DNA of 63,329 nucleotides, from positions 1 through 63,329 of the forward strand of contig JANMZR010000209.1 in NCBI GenBank assembly GCA_031383555.1, in the 5' to 3' direction. Source of the stretch: JANMZR01 sp031383555 (GTDB taxonomy: Bacteria > Bacteroidota > Bacteroidia > Cytophagales > Spirosomataceae). Within the stretch, counting starts at the first letter, position 1; each line of letters opens with the position of its first letter. The translations under genes were made by a program, and so were the position numbers. The notes under the pieces were generated by a model. The model had not been told where the DNA came from. It did no database searches and saw only the letters and a program-made list of their open reading frames with translations. Below, one piece after another: positions 41,084-51,554 of this stretch.

Positions 41084-42493
41084 ATGAACAATAGACGATC
41101 TTTTTTGCAAAATACAAGCTTAACTGGTATTGGTTTAGCTGTATTGAATTCACTAAATGGCTTTGCAAGCCAATTGGGTAATAAAAATCAAACTGAAAAT
41201 AGAACCAAACAGCCCCATTTTAATATGAGCGGGTTTGCAGCTCCAAAATTAGAAACTGTTCGAATCGGATATATTGGTTTAGGCAATAGAGGCTCAGGTG
41301 CAATAAAAAGAATCAAACACATTGACGGTGTGGAAGTTAAAGCCCTTTGTGATGTTCGTCCTGAAAAGGCAAATGCAGCCAAAAAAACTTTCGAAGGCAG
41401 CAAACACAATCCAGAAATATATACTGATAAGTCCGAAAATTGGAAAAAAATGTGCGATCGGCCAGATATTGACCTGATTTATATAGCCACTCCATGGGCT
41501 TTGCATGCGCCTATGGCTGTTTATGCTATGAACCAAGGCAAGCATGTATGTGTGGAAGTACCAGCAGCCAAAACTATAGAGGAATGCTGGCAAATGGTTG
41601 AAACTTCTGAGCGAACCAAAAAACATTGTGTAATTCTTGAAAATACCTGTTATGATTTTTTTGAGTTGATGACCCTCAATATGGTTCGCCAAGGTGCTTT
41701 TGGTGAGATTGTGCATGGCGAAGGGGCTTATATTCATACACTTATAGATCAAAATTTTCAAAAGGATTCCTATTATAATATGTGGCGATTGAAAGAAAAT
41801 ATGCGAAATGGAAACCTCTACCCAACGCATGGCCTTGGACCAGTCGCACAAGCTATGAATATAAATCGGGGTGATAAAATGGACTATTTGGTGGCAATGT
41901 CATCGGCTGATTTTCAAATGGGGAAAATGGCCAACGAGATGGCCAGCAAGGATGATTTTTATAAACCTTTTGCCAATAAAAAATTTCGTGGCAATATGAA
42001 TACCACCACCATTCGCACAAATTTGGGCAAAACTATTATGCTTCAACACGATGTGAGCACGGTAAATGTGTATTCACGCATCCATAAATTAAGTGGCACA
42101 AAAGCAATTTGCTTAAAGTATCCCAATGATGGCCGTATTGCATTTAACCATGAGGGTTGGATTTCAGCTGAAGAAATGAAAAAATTGACTGAACAATATG
42201 AGCCACCAATTGTAAAAAAAGTTGGTGAGTTGGCTAAAGGCATTGGTGGCCATGGTGGCATGGACTTTATGATGGACTGGAGGCTGATTGATTGTTTAAG
42301 AAACGGTTTGGCATTAGATATGGACGTATATGATGCAGCGGCTTGGAGTGCAGTTGCTCCTTTAAGCGAGTGGTCAGTGGCCAATCGATCCAACTCAATC
42401 AATTTTCCTGATTTCACACAAGGCTCATGGAAGCAAAATCAGCCGATAGATACTTCGCTTAATACAGGTGGAACTACGAAGATTTTGATTTAG
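41084..42493 (+). CDS. GH109-type exported Gfo/Idh/MocA glycosidase
   Basis: A 469-residue exported protein with a Tat-like signal (MNNRRSFLQNTSLTGIG). The NAD site is GYIGLGNRGSGA; ATPWALHAPMAVYAM, VEVPAA, LENTCYDFFELM, GEGAYIH and LYPTHGLGPVAQAM match the GH109 alpha-N-acetylgalactosaminidase subfamily, which cleaves glycosides by an NAD-dependent elimination mechanism. A true NAD-bound glycosidase is likely, but the exact substrate is not shown. It is downstream of the ceramidase-like gene, perhaps in the same transcript. Confidence 0.9.
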   Translation: MNNRRSFLQNTSLTGIGLAVLNSLNGFASQLGNKNQTENRTKQPHFNMSGFAAPKLETVRIGYIGLGNRGSGAIKRIKHIDGVEVKALCDVRPEKANAAKKTFEGSKHNPEIYTDKSENWKKMCDRPDIDLIYIATPWALHAPMAVYAMNQGKHVCVEVPAAKTIEECWQMVETSERTKKHCVILENTCYDFFELMTLNMVRQGAFGEIVHGEGAYIHTLIDQNFQKDSYYNMWRLKENMRNGNLYPTHGLGPVAQAMNINRGDKMDYLVAMSSADFQMGKMANEMASKDDFYKPFANKKFRGNMNTTTIRTNLGKTIMLQHDVSTVNVYSRIHKLSGTKAICLKYPNDGRIAFNHEGWISAEEMKKLTEQYEPPIVKKVGELAKGIGGHGGMDFMMDWRLIDCLRNGLALDMDVYDAAAWSAVAPLSEWSVANRSNSINFPDFTQGSWKQNQPIDTSLNTGGTTKILI

Positions 42494-42573
42494 GATTGTT
42501 TTTGCTTGATTTTCCTTCATTACAAAACCTAATGCTTAATCTTTGTTTATTGATGTTTTGAAACAATAATTGA

Positions 42574-45462
42574 TCAAAAATTTTTGTTGAAATTAAAAAC
42601 GAATAGCTCCCAAAGCAAGTTTTCTCTTTCGTAAAAATTGGTGGTTTTAAAAGGATATTTTTCAAGTTGATTGCTATTTTCTGTCAATTTTATATTAGCA
42701 ACAATTGCTTTTTTCATTTTTATAGAAAGCTCATTATTAGGGTTATAGGGCATTCCTGAGCCTAAGTTTTCAGGGTATGTTTCAGCCTGATTCAAATATT
42801 TTATAGCCTCTTTTTTCTTTTTCTTTTTTACCTGCTCTATTGCCTCCAAAATATTGAATTCCCGAAACATTCCTCTGGTTTGGCTTGCACCTTCATTGGG
42901 CAATATATTGAGCTTGGTCATATAGCTAATAGATTTACTAAACTGCTGATTATAAGCTAATAACTTCCCATAAATTTGACCTAATAGAAAATTGTCGTCT
43001 TTAATTTTGATTGATTTTTCAACAATAGTTAAAGCTTCAGAATAAGCTTCATTTTCTTCGAAATAGTCAGATAAACCTTTGATTGCTCGCCAATTAAAAG
43101 GGTCTAAATCATATGCTTTTCGTAAACTTTGTTCTCTTATTATTTTCGAATCTTTAAATAACTCAGCTTTTGCCAATAGAAAGGTGATATTTTCAAAGTT
43201 TTCGCAGGATTCGAATAGTTTTCTAGCTTCTGCTATTTTATTATTTTTCCAAAATAAAAGACCTAAATAATAACTATTTTTTACATTAGTTTGCTGTTTT
43301 TCAGCCCATTGCAATATTTCAATATCTTCGTTTTTATAAGGGAAAACAAATTCAATTGGTGCTTCGATGGCCTTTTCTAGTTCACTAGCAAAAGGTAGTT
43401 TGAGGTCGTTTTTCAAAAAGGCTTTCCAATAATTTACCATGGCAAAATCAGGCGAAAGGTCTAATATTTTTAAGGCATCAGCTTTTTGATCAATTTCATT
43501 GTACCAATTGGCAATTTCCAAGTAAGTATAATAAGGTAACTCACTATTAATCAATTTATTGAAACTATTTTTATCGCTATCTAGTAAATATTTTTCGGCT
43601 CTTGCAAAATGGTTCAAAGGGTTTTTTCCCAAGAGTTCGGTAATATTTTTCTCCGTATTTTTCTCTAAATTTCTATAGATTACCAATAGTAAATTTTGAT
43701 TATCATTGTTTTGAGGGAATTCCACCAAGCATTTTTCTGCAAATTCTTTTGCTTTTAGCCAATCTTTATTTTTCGAATAGTTTATGGCCAAATGTAATAA
43801 AGCACCCGAACGATAAGTTGGAGAAAGTGCTGCAACACTAAAGCCATCCACAGCATCAATATCTTTTTGTAATTTCGTATTTACCAAACCCCATAAATAA
43901 TTGGCTTGCCCATCGTAGGTGTTCACGGCCAAGGCTTTACGCAAATTGGTAAAAGCTATTTCATAATCCCCTTCTCGATAATTTATTTGTGCCAACTCGG
44001 CCAATGCGGGCAAATTATGCTTATTTTTAGCCAATGTTTTTTCAAAATATTCTTTTGCTCTAATATAATTTCGTTGGCTGGCCAAGCTTTTCCCCATTAA
44101 AAATAACCCATATTCCGACTGCCAATCGAAGTTTTCATTCGCTGTATTTGGCCTTTGCAAAGGTTGATTCTCTTTATCATCGTACATTTTTATTTTTCCT
44201 AAAAAAACTGAAATGCCTTCCTTTTTCACAAAATCAAATTCAACTTTCTCCAGTGGCTTTAACTTTAGTAATTCACTAAAAATTAATTTGTTACCTTCAT
44301 AAACTTTCAAATATTCGTTTATATTTTGTAAAGAACAAAAGAGTAATTTATCTTTTGTAAAGTTAATTGCACCTGAGGCATTGGCATTGGTTGCACCTTT
44401 TATTCCATTGATTGGGAACCAGAGCTCGTCCCAAGTATCGGAGGCGTAAGGCATAAAAGAAACAAATTTGAAAGGGCTGTTTACACTCTCGGAAGCTGCT
44501 TGGCTAAAAAGCCTACCCGACTGTAATTCAACATATTGGCCATCAGTATCTGTCAATAAATTTTCCCAAATCATTCCTTCTCGAGAAAGGCCCCAGACCC
44601 AAATTTTTTTGCCCAATTTATCTGAATAATTGGAATAATGGCCAAAACCCATTTCATCATCATGCCAATAACCGCCAAAAAAATCAGACTTCTTGCCCAT
44701 CACATGGTAGGATTTATAACTTCCAAAATTATTTTTTTCATAAAAATTGAGCTCATGATTAGCACTATCTTTTTTCCATGGGCCTACCTCGCCTCCATGG
44801 CCAATATAATTGCTGCCTGGGTAGGTAAACTCTAGATTACCAGCAGCTTTAAAGCCGGCGTTCATCCAATGATAATATGATTGCTCAATTGGGCTGGCAT
44901 TATACCAATTTAATTTTGTGGTAAAATAGGCTTTGTCTTTTTCCAAATTCACTTCCACCGTCCAGCGAGTACCAGATGTCCAATCTGTAGCCGACAAAAA
45001 ACAAGAAGCGGAACCATCAGCATTTTTTCTGGTAAAATAATCGACTGGGGTGGCAGTAGTTGGTGCATGACCGATATCACCAAAGTTAATTTCAACCCTG
45101 CCCGAAGTCCAAGCGCCTCGCATGGCCACATCCCGAAACTTGACTACATGGTTATAATATATGAAAGGGAAATTTTTCGACTTTTCATATGCACCCCAAA
45201 TTTTACCGCCTATTTCGGGCAAAATGGTCAGTGTTATAAAGTCGTTTTCCAAAATTATCGTTTTCCATTCTTTTTGAATTGCCTTATCGGTAAAGCCATC
45301 AAACCGGAAATATGGGTAAATTCTTCCCATATTGGGAATAGGGTTTGGGTCCGAAAAAGGGTAAGTTTTGAAGGTAGTATTTGCTTCAATAAGCACAGCA
45401 TTTTGCGAATAAATTTTGATATAACTAATTAAAATACAGCTTATTATAAAGTATTTTTTCAT
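42574..45462 (-). CDS. Exported DUF5107 and TPR-repeat protein
   Basis: A large exported protein of about 962 residues; ATG at 45462 starts a signal peptide (MKKYFIISCILISYIKIYSQ). The first ~400 residues form a DUF5107 domain (ILPEIGGKIWGAYEK, RDVAMRGAWTSGRVEINFGDIGHAP, YYHWMNAGFKA), a galactose-mutarotase-like beta fold found in carbohydrate loci. From about residue 450 on, repeated TPR helices (FEKTLAKNKHNLPALAELAQ, LRKALAVNTYDGQANYLWG) continue to the end. Likely a sugar-binding or processing protein; function not established. Convergent with GH109. Confidence 0.88.
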   Translation of the reverse strand: MKKYFIISCILISYIKIYSQNAVLIEANTTFKTYPFSDPNPIPNMGRIYPYFRFDGFTDKAIQKEWKTIILENDFITLTILPEIGGKIWGAYEKSKNFPFIYYNHVVKFRDVAMRGAWTSGRVEINFGDIGHAPTTATPVDYFTRKNADGSASCFLSATDWTSGTRWTVEVNLEKDKAYFTTKLNWYNASPIEQSYYHWMNAGFKAAGNLEFTYPGSNYIGHGGEVGPWKKDSANHELNFYEKNNFGSYKSYHVMGKKSDFFGGYWHDDEMGFGHYSNYSDKLGKKIWVWGLSREGMIWENLLTDTDGQYVELQSGRLFSQAASESVNSPFKFVSFMPYASDTWDELWFPINGIKGATNANASGAINFTKDKLLFCSLQNINEYLKVYEGNKLIFSELLKLKPLEKVEFDFVKKEGISVFLGKIKMYDDKENQPLQRPNTANENFDWQSEYGLFLMGKSLASQRNYIRAKEYFEKTLAKNKHNLPALAELAQINYREGDYEIAFTNLRKALAVNTYDGQANYLWGLVNTKLQKDIDAVDGFSVAALSPTYRSGALLHLAINYSKNKDWLKAKEFAEKCLVEFPQNNDNQNLLLVIYRNLEKNTEKNITELLGKNPLNHFARAEKYLLDSDKNSFNKLINSELPYYTYLEIANWYNEIDQKADALKILDLSPDFAMVNYWKAFLKNDLKLPFASELEKAIEAPIEFVFPYKNEDIEILQWAEKQQTNVKNSYYLGLLFWKNNKIAEARKLFESCENFENITFLLAKAELFKDSKIIREQSLRKAYDLDPFNWRAIKGLSDYFEENEAYSEALTIVEKSIKIKDDNFLLGQIYGKLLAYNQQFSKSISYMTKLNILPNEGASQTRGMFREFNILEAIEQVKKKKKKEAIKYLNQAETYPENLGSGMPYNPNNELSIKMKKAIVANIKLTENSNQLEKYPFKTTNFYERENLLWELFVFNFNKNF

Positions 45463-45575
45463 TGCTAGATTGTAAAATAATTTAAATAAAAAATATAAAA
45501 ACACTATTGATAAACCTCAATAAATAACTTGCAATATACAAACCTGTAAAATATTGAAAATAAGTTATTTAAACT

Positions 45576-46652
45576 TTATTTAACCACACTGTATTCGCCA
45601 TAAAGTGGGTAATGGTCAGAATTCTCCACCTCAAAAAGCGTTTCAAATGAATTGACTATTAGGCCTTTACCATAAAACTGGTTGTCAATTCTTACAAAGC
45701 GTGGACTTCTATTGAGCGTAAAACCAAAGCCATAGCCAGCCATTTCAAACGAATTTTGTAAATATTTTGCTACTTTACCATAAGCAAAGCCGTAGGGCAC
45801 TTCGTTAAAATCTCCAGCCAATATCACTGGATAGGGGCTTTCTTTTATCCATTTTTCTAAAATTTCTACTTGTGAAAGCCTACCAATAAAGCCAAATTTT
45901 AGATTGGCAAGTAAGTTTCTTCCCTCTTTTTTTACTAAATCATAATCTTTTTTCAACACTTTATTTACCCTTGCTCCAGTACTTTGAAGCTGTGTATTGA
46001 TGATTCGAAAAGTATCTTTTTTAAATATTAAATCGGCAACCAAAATACCGTTTCCTTGTGTCGAAAACATCTTTTGCTTGCGATAAATTAATGGATATTT
46101 TGAAAAAATAATTAGCCCTATCATACCTTGGTTGGGCATGTTCAACTCTTTAGGTTTTGCAGACACAAAATAAGGAGTGCCTTTTTTTGATATTCGTTTT
46201 AATGAACCTGTTATTGGAGTTTCGTCCCAATTATAAAAATCTTGAAAGCACTTAATATCTGCATCAAAATCTGAGGCAAAATGTATGGCCTTTATTGTTT
46301 TCGCTTGGTCTTTATTTTTATAATATTCATTACTATAAAAGCCTGATACATTGTAACTTAATAGGCTAAAATCGTACTTCATACCAATTGGTTGAGGTTT
46401 ATGAAATTGAACTGTTCTTTTCAAAAAAGGAAAGCCAAGCAACAAAACCGCTAATGGATAAAAGGCTTTTAATTTACTATTGAAAAGCCAAATTATAGTT
46501 AAAAAAAGGCATAAAAAAAGACAAATTTGAATTGATAAAAGCACAAACCCAATCGACCAATGTTTAGGCAATAAAAAATAACCAATTGTATAAGCGAACA
46601 AAGTACTTATGCAAATAATGTGAGTTAAATACCAAAACAATTTTTTTATCAT
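45576..46652 (-). CDS. Membrane-anchored endonuclease/exonuclease/phosphatase family protein
   Basis: A 358-residue protein with about three N-terminal membrane helices (to about residue 85) and a C-terminal EEP domain. The catalytic blocks LSYNVSGF, IKCFQDFYNW (in place of the usual Q-E), ILAGDFNEVPYG and NSDHYPLYGEY are visible; the second carries Asp rather than Glu after Gln, a conservative change. Family members are phosphodiesterases acting on phospholipids, nucleic acids or inositol phosphates. Role here unknown. Confidence 0.88.
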   Translation of the reverse strand: MIKKLFWYLTHIICISTLFAYTIGYFLLPKHWSIGFVLLSIQICLFLCLFLTIIWLFNSKLKAFYPLAVLLLGFPFLKRTVQFHKPQPIGMKYDFSLLSYNVSGFYSNEYYKNKDQAKTIKAIHFASDFDADIKCFQDFYNWDETPITGSLKRISKKGTPYFVSAKPKELNMPNQGMIGLIIFSKYPLIYRKQKMFSTQGNGILVADLIFKKDTFRIINTQLQSTGARVNKVLKKDYDLVKKEGRNLLANLKFGFIGRLSQVEILEKWIKESPYPVILAGDFNEVPYGFAYGKVAKYLQNSFEMAGYGFGFTLNRSPRFVRIDNQFYGKGLIVNSFETLFEVENSDHYPLYGEYSVVK

Positions 46653-46864
46653 CAGTTTACTTTTAGGGTCGAAGGTTTAGTAAAATTAGTTTTTTTGTAC
46701 TCCTTAAAATCAGTTTTTTAATTTTAATTTCTTCCGAATTTGATTATTATTTGCCTCAAGAACTTAATTTTATAAGAAATGCCTTCCGATTCACAGAATT
46801 TTATTAGATTTATTATTCAAAAGAAACATTATTAGCCCATAATTACATTTCAAATCCCAAATTA

Positions 46865-48079
46865 ATGCAAGAAACGTTATTTTTAACAGAAAAAACAAAG
46901 AATTTATTACCAAAAATAAAAGAATTTTTAGTCAATGAAATTTACCCACTGGAAACTGCCGAAAACATGACTGGTTTGTTTTCAAAAGTGGCTATCATAT
47001 TAGATCAAAAACGAGAATTGGTGAAAAAAGCTGGCTTGTGGGGTCTCCAACACACAGTAGAGGAGGGAGGGCATGGTTTAAGCCTTTGTGAGTTTGGGCA
47101 GGTTTCGGAAGTATTGGCCTCCACGCCATTTGGGCATTATACCTTCAACTGCCAAGCACCTGATATTGGCAATATGGAATTGATAGGCAAATACGCTTCC
47201 CAAGCCATAAAAGATAAATATTTGCATCCCCTGATTAAAGGAGAAATACGTTCATGCTTTTCGATGACTGAGCCCGATTATGCAGGTTCAAATCCAGTGC
47301 ATATGGGTACAACAGCCGTAAAAGATGGCGACGATTACATTATAAACGGCAGAAAATGGTTCACTTCATCAGCTGATGGAGCCGCTTTTGCTGTAGTGAT
47401 GGCAGTTACAAACCCTGATGCCAGCCCACATAAACGAGCAAGTCAAATAATAGTGCCAACGGATACGCCAGGCTTTAAATTAGTACGAAATATATCGATT
47501 ATGGGCGATGCCTCGGATGGATGGAGTAGTCATGCCGAGGTGGTTTATGAAAACTGTCGAGTGCCGCAAACCAACCTTATCGGGCAAGAAGGAGCCGGTT
47601 TCATATTGGCACAGGAGCGCCTTGGCCCTGGTCGTATTCACCACTGTATGCGATGGATAGGTACTTCTGAGCGCTGTTTCGATATGATGTGCCGTCGTGC
47701 TGCAACTCGTGACATGGGCGATGGTGTGATGTTAGGAGAAAAGCAAGCAGTACAGTTTTGGATTGCCGAAAGCCGAGCCAATATAGACGCTGCCAGATTG
47801 ATGGTGCTTCGTACGGCCGATAATATAGATAAATTTGGTGCTGCGGCTGTTCGCAATCAAATATCTGAAATTAAGTTTTTTGTGGCCAATGTAATGCTTA
47901 CAGTAATAGACCATGCCATACAAATACATGGTGCTTACGGCATTACCGATGACCTTTTATTGAGCTTTTGGTACCGCCACGAGCGTGGCGCCCGCATTTA
48001 CGATGGTGCGGATGAGGTACACAAAAGTTCTTTGGCTAAATCTATTTTGGCAGGGTATGGAATGGAGAAAAGGAGGTAG
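46865..48079 (+). CDS. Acyl-CoA dehydrogenase
   Basis: A 404-residue flavoenzyme that introduces a trans double bond next to the thioester of acyl-CoA. It shows CFSMTEPDYAGSNP and GRKWFTSSADGAAFAVVMA (FAD and substrate loops), GPGRIHHCMRWIG, IQIHGAYGITDDLLLSFWYRHERGARIYDGADEVH, where the last block matches ACAD10/11-type enzymes. Chain-length preference is unknown. No beta-oxidation partner is adjacent. Confidence 0.94.
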   Translation: MQETLFLTEKTKNLLPKIKEFLVNEIYPLETAENMTGLFSKVAIILDQKRELVKKAGLWGLQHTVEEGGHGLSLCEFGQVSEVLASTPFGHYTFNCQAPDIGNMELIGKYASQAIKDKYLHPLIKGEIRSCFSMTEPDYAGSNPVHMGTTAVKDGDDYIINGRKWFTSSADGAAFAVVMAVTNPDASPHKRASQIIVPTDTPGFKLVRNISIMGDASDGWSSHAEVVYENCRVPQTNLIGQEGAGFILAQERLGPGRIHHCMRWIGTSERCFDMMCRRAATRDMGDGVMLGEKQAVQFWIAESRANIDAARLMVLRTADNIDKFGAAAVRNQISEIKFFVANVMLTVIDHAIQIHGAYGITDDLLLSFWYRHERGARIYDGADEVHKSSLAKSILAGYGMEKRR

Positions 48080-49013
48080 ATTTTATTGATGGAATGTTAA
48101 ATTGGTGAATTATTTTACTGAGTTATGTTCTAAAAATAACAACAAATAATTTGAAATATTGGTAATTTATTTATTTTAAACAATGTTGCAATGTCCTGAA
48201 CCTCAATTTTGTTTTTAGGAACATGCCTCAAATGGTGTTTCTACATGATAGTCATACATTTTATCCTCAGGCGGCAAAAAGCTATTATAGCCTTGCTTGG
48301 TACCGAATGTATCGCTGTTATTTGGTAAATCCAATGTTAGTTAAATCAATTACTGAAAATCGCAATAATAAATGTTTACTATATGGAGAAATTTTACCTA
48401 TTTCTCGGATCAATTTGAAAGCAGAAAGAACGGTGGTTTATGATAACAATTTGAATTGTTTATACTTTTTGCAGATAATATGGTATCGGTTACTACTTTT
48501 GGGCGAGGAGTTCATTATACAGAATTAAATCAACCTCGCTTTACAAATATTACAGATTTTACGGTTTTAGGTAAAGGGTTGGGGCATTAAGAGGCTAGTA
48601 ACTCAATCAATCTTTCAATAATTTTGCCAAAAGGCTAGGTATTTTTGGATTTAGGAGGCACTGTAAAGTTAACTCCTGGTTTCAAAAGTAAACAGCAATA
48701 CAATTTTAAAAGCTTATATAGGTGGCTATGGAGGGGTGAGGTAATCTATACAAATTTTAAATAATACTATCAATGAAAAAGCAACTCCAACAGCTACAAT
48801 AAGGGTACGCCCAAAAGTATGGTTATTTTACTATTACAAAATTAAAAAGAGTGGGGGATGAGTATAGAATAATTGAGGGCACTTTTAATACAACTGTTTT
48901 TGGAGGCGAGACAGGTAACGACAAAAATGTATCTGACCATAAAATCTCAAGCAAATTTAGGCTGAAGCATGAGTTTGGGAGTATGAAGTTTTAGAAGTAT
49001 TCGTAGCTATATT
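48080..49013. other. 934-base region without an intact gene
   Basis: The right half (48480-48994) is a frameshifted lipoprotein-type gene remnant, listed separately. The left half contains an open frame at 48223-48528 (101 codons) that I do not recognise, with unusual Tyr/Leu-rich composition; it could belong to the same decayed locus. Nothing else is seen. Confidence 0.55.
48480..48994 (+). pseudogene. Frameshifted remnant of a small lipoprotein-like gene
   Basis: Three frames together read as one protein. The first part reads VSVTTFGRGVHYTEL, then past an in-frame TAA ASNSINLSIILPKG and LGGTVKLTPG. The last part, in a different frame, reads GYFTITKLKRVGDEYRIIEG then TFNTTVFGGETGN, ending FRLKHEFGSMKF. 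This order (NLSI, LGG, ITITK....I.GTF.F) is like the beta-sandwich lipoproteins of the DUF6252 kind in Bacteroidota (from memory). At least two stops and one frameshift make it nonfunctional. Confidence 0.65.
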
Positions 49014-49463
49014 TTACTGTTTGGCGGGCAACATATTTCTGATGGCCGAAATTTTCCAGGTTTTGCTATTTTTAACCAACATAAAACTGCTCCACATTTT
49101 CCTTATGCTGCCGTCATTGTTTACTATTTCATAACGGGCATCGGCTATTGCGGCTTTTTTATTTAAATATTTTACTTTTTCAACCGTAAGCGTTCGTTTT
49201 CCGCCATTGCTAGCACTACTTTGCATCATACCTTTAGTTGCTTCTTTGATGCCATAACGCCACTCACCATTTGAAACCAACTGGTCGATATTATCCGTCA
49301 AAATACTTTTTAACAATACCGTATCCCGTTTTTCTCTTGCCAAACTATAATTGTCAATCAAAGCATAAATAGCTTTTTCTTCTGTGGTATTGGCCATTTT
49401 TTGAGCCTTAATATTGATAGAAAAAACAATAGAAAACAAATAAAATAGCAGTAATTTTTTCAT
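49014..49463 (-). CDS. Exported NTF2-like (SnoaL/DUF4440) protein
   Basis: A 149-residue protein with a signal peptide (residues about 1-21, ending IKAQ). The mature part is an NTF2-like cone domain: an N-terminal helix with DNYSLAREKRDTVLLKSILT, a GEWRYGIKEATKGM stretch and a beta-sheet (RTLTVEKVKYL, AAIADARYEIVN, SSFMLVKNSKTWKISAIR). Such domains bind small molecules or act as isomerases or lyases. The role is unknown. Confidence 0.85.
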   Translation of the reverse strand: MKKLLLFYLFSIVFSINIKAQKMANTTEEKAIYALIDNYSLAREKRDTVLLKSILTDNIDQLVSNGEWRYGIKEATKGMMQSSASNGGKRTLTVEKVKYLNKKAAIADARYEIVNNDGSIRKMWSSFMLVKNSKTWKISAIRNMLPAKQ

Positions 49464-49687
49464 AGAAAATTCAATTTATATTTCAATTTTAGACCCAATC
49501 TTTCATCTCGTTTTTCGAGTCAAAAAGCAATGTTTTTCACTATTAGGTATTTCTGTAATTCACTAAAGGTTGTTTGTTCTGTCGAGCAATGTTGCATCTT
49601 AATTAATGTTGCAGTACAGTTGCTTCTTTTTTTAAATTCTTTTTGCCTAAATTTATTTTTTACAAATATAAAGAAAACCTTTAAAAC

Positions 49688-51433
49688 ATGCATTGGAATC
49701 AGGTTATTGACCCCCTTAACAACATTGGCTTATCGGCAATGTTGGCCTTACTGCCCATTTTATTTATCTTTTGGGCACTGATAATCAAAAAAATGAAGGG
49801 TTATCAGTCAAGTTTAATAGCGACTACTTTAGCCGTCATTATTGCCATTTCCGCCTATGGCATGCCTATAAAGTTGGCATTACTTTCTACATTGAATGGA
49901 GTTTTGTATGGCTTATTCCCCATTTGTTGGATCGTAATCACTGCTGTGTTTCTTTTTAATTTAACCATAAAAAGCGGTCAATTTGAAATCATAAAAAATT
50001 ATATGGCCTCCATCACATCCGATAGGCGGTTGCAGGCTATTTTAATTGCCTTTTCATTTGGCTCTTTTTTGGAGGGCACCGCTGGCTTTGGCGCACCCGT
50101 AGCCATTACCGCTGCCATGTTGGTAGGGCTTGGTTTCAATCCGCTTTATGCAGCTGGCATTTGTCTCATTGCCAATACCGCACCAGTAGCTTTCGGTGCA
50201 ATAGGCACCCCAATCACCGTAGCTTCACAGGTTACATCTATTCCCGAGCTGGCAATTTCACAAATGGTGGGTCGCACGCTTCCTATTTTATCAGTAATTC
50301 TGCCTTTTTATTTGGTAGTAATAATGGCTGGTTATAATAAAACCCGTGAAGTTTTACCAGCAATTTTGGTTTCGGGAGTATCCTTTGCCTTTTTGCAATG
50401 GTTTACCTCTAATTATATTGGTCCAGCCCTTCCCGATGTAATTGCTGGAATTGGCTCCATTGTGAGCATGATTGTACTTTTGAAATACTGGAAACCAAAA
50501 ACTATTTGGCGCTTTCAAAATGAACCTGAGCCAACCATCAATACCGATATCAACTATTCGGCTGCCGAAATTATTCGGGCCTGGTCGCCTTTTATTATTC
50601 TCACAATAGTGATTATTGCTTGGGGCATAAAGCCAATTAAGGAAGTTTTTAATGCGCTTGCCGCCACTCAGTTTGAGTTTCCGGGGCTGCATAATTCAAT
50701 TATTGATCATAATGGAAAGCCAATTGCCCATATTTTCAAATTCAATTACCTTTCCGCTTCGGGCACTGCAATACTGGTTACCGCACTGATTACCATTCCA
50801 ATTATTGGCCTAAAATTTGGAGAAGCGTGGAAAATATTTTTAGTAACCTTGGTTCAACTCAAATTTCCAATTATTACCATTTCCACCATTTTGGGTTTTG
50901 CTTATATTGTAAACGACTCAGGCATAACCATTTCCATGGCAGCTGCCTTGGCAACCACTGGTTTAGTATTCCCATTTTTTTCGCCCATGCTTGGTTGGTT
51001 GGGCGTATTTATCACGGGTTCCGATACGTCGGCCAATGCTTTGTTTGGCAAACTTCAGGCATCAACAGCAACTTCAATTGGGGTAGACCCTGTAATTACT
51101 GTTGCGGCCAATGTGTCGGGTGGGGTAGTGGGCAAAATGATTTCGCCTCAGTCAATAGCAGTAGCCGCTGCAGCTGGTAATTTGGTGGGTAGGGAGTCAG
51201 ATTTGTTTAGGTTCACCGTAAAACACAGCTTCATTATGCTGCTTTTCGTCTGCCTTATTGTGATTGCCCAGGCCTACCTTTTCACATGGATTATTCCAAA
51301 ATATCAAATGATTGTATCAAGTTCGGCAACAATAATTCCTGATTTTATTATAGGTTATTATTATATTTTGGTTTTGGTGCTCACTTTATTGGGCTTATAC
51401 ATAGGTTTAAAGCTTAGCAATAAAAAACATTGA
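49688..51433 (+). CDS. lldP: L-lactate permease (LctP family)
   Basis: A 581-residue integral membrane transporter for lactate/glycolate with proton, with about 14 helices. It shows the LctP blocks GSFLEGTAGFGAPVAITAAM, LIANTAPVAFGAIGTPI, ILGFAYIVNDSGITISMAAAL, FITGSDTSANALFGKLQ and MISPQSIAVAAAAGNLVGRES. The lactate dehydrogenase genes (lldEFG) are not adjacent. Short repeated ATGTTGCA words are present in the 224 bases upstream. Confidence 0.94.
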   Translation: MHWNQVIDPLNNIGLSAMLALLPILFIFWALIIKKMKGYQSSLIATTLAVIIAISAYGMPIKLALLSTLNGVLYGLFPICWIVITAVFLFNLTIKSGQFEIIKNYMASITSDRRLQAILIAFSFGSFLEGTAGFGAPVAITAAMLVGLGFNPLYAAGICLIANTAPVAFGAIGTPITVASQVTSIPELAISQMVGRTLPILSVILPFYLVVIMAGYNKTREVLPAILVSGVSFAFLQWFTSNYIGPALPDVIAGIGSIVSMIVLLKYWKPKTIWRFQNEPEPTINTDINYSAAEIIRAWSPFIILTIVIIAWGIKPIKEVFNALAATQFEFPGLHNSIIDHNGKPIAHIFKFNYLSASGTAILVTALITIPIIGLKFGEAWKIFLVTLVQLKFPIITISTILGFAYIVNDSGITISMAAALATTGLVFPFFSPMLGWLGVFITGSDTSANALFGKLQASTATSIGVDPVITVAANVSGGVVGKMISPQSIAVAAAAGNLVGRESDLFRFTVKHSFIMLLFVCLIVIAQAYLFTWIIPKYQMIVSSSATIIPDFIIGYYYILVLVLTLLGLYIGLKLSNKKH

Positions 51434-51554
51434 TTTTGAATGATTTGGAACAAAATTTGGTTTCTTTTTAATAATTATAAGTTTTAATGAAGGTTTTTAT
51501 ATAATACACTATCAGCATAATTTTTTTTCTTTCCATTTGCCAATTATACCAAAT

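Noticed and set aside
48223..48528. 101-codon open frame as a gene
   Set aside because: Unusual Tyr/Leu-rich composition, no recognisable domain, and it lies next to a frameshifted relic in a gene-poor stretch; more likely part of the decayed locus or chance.
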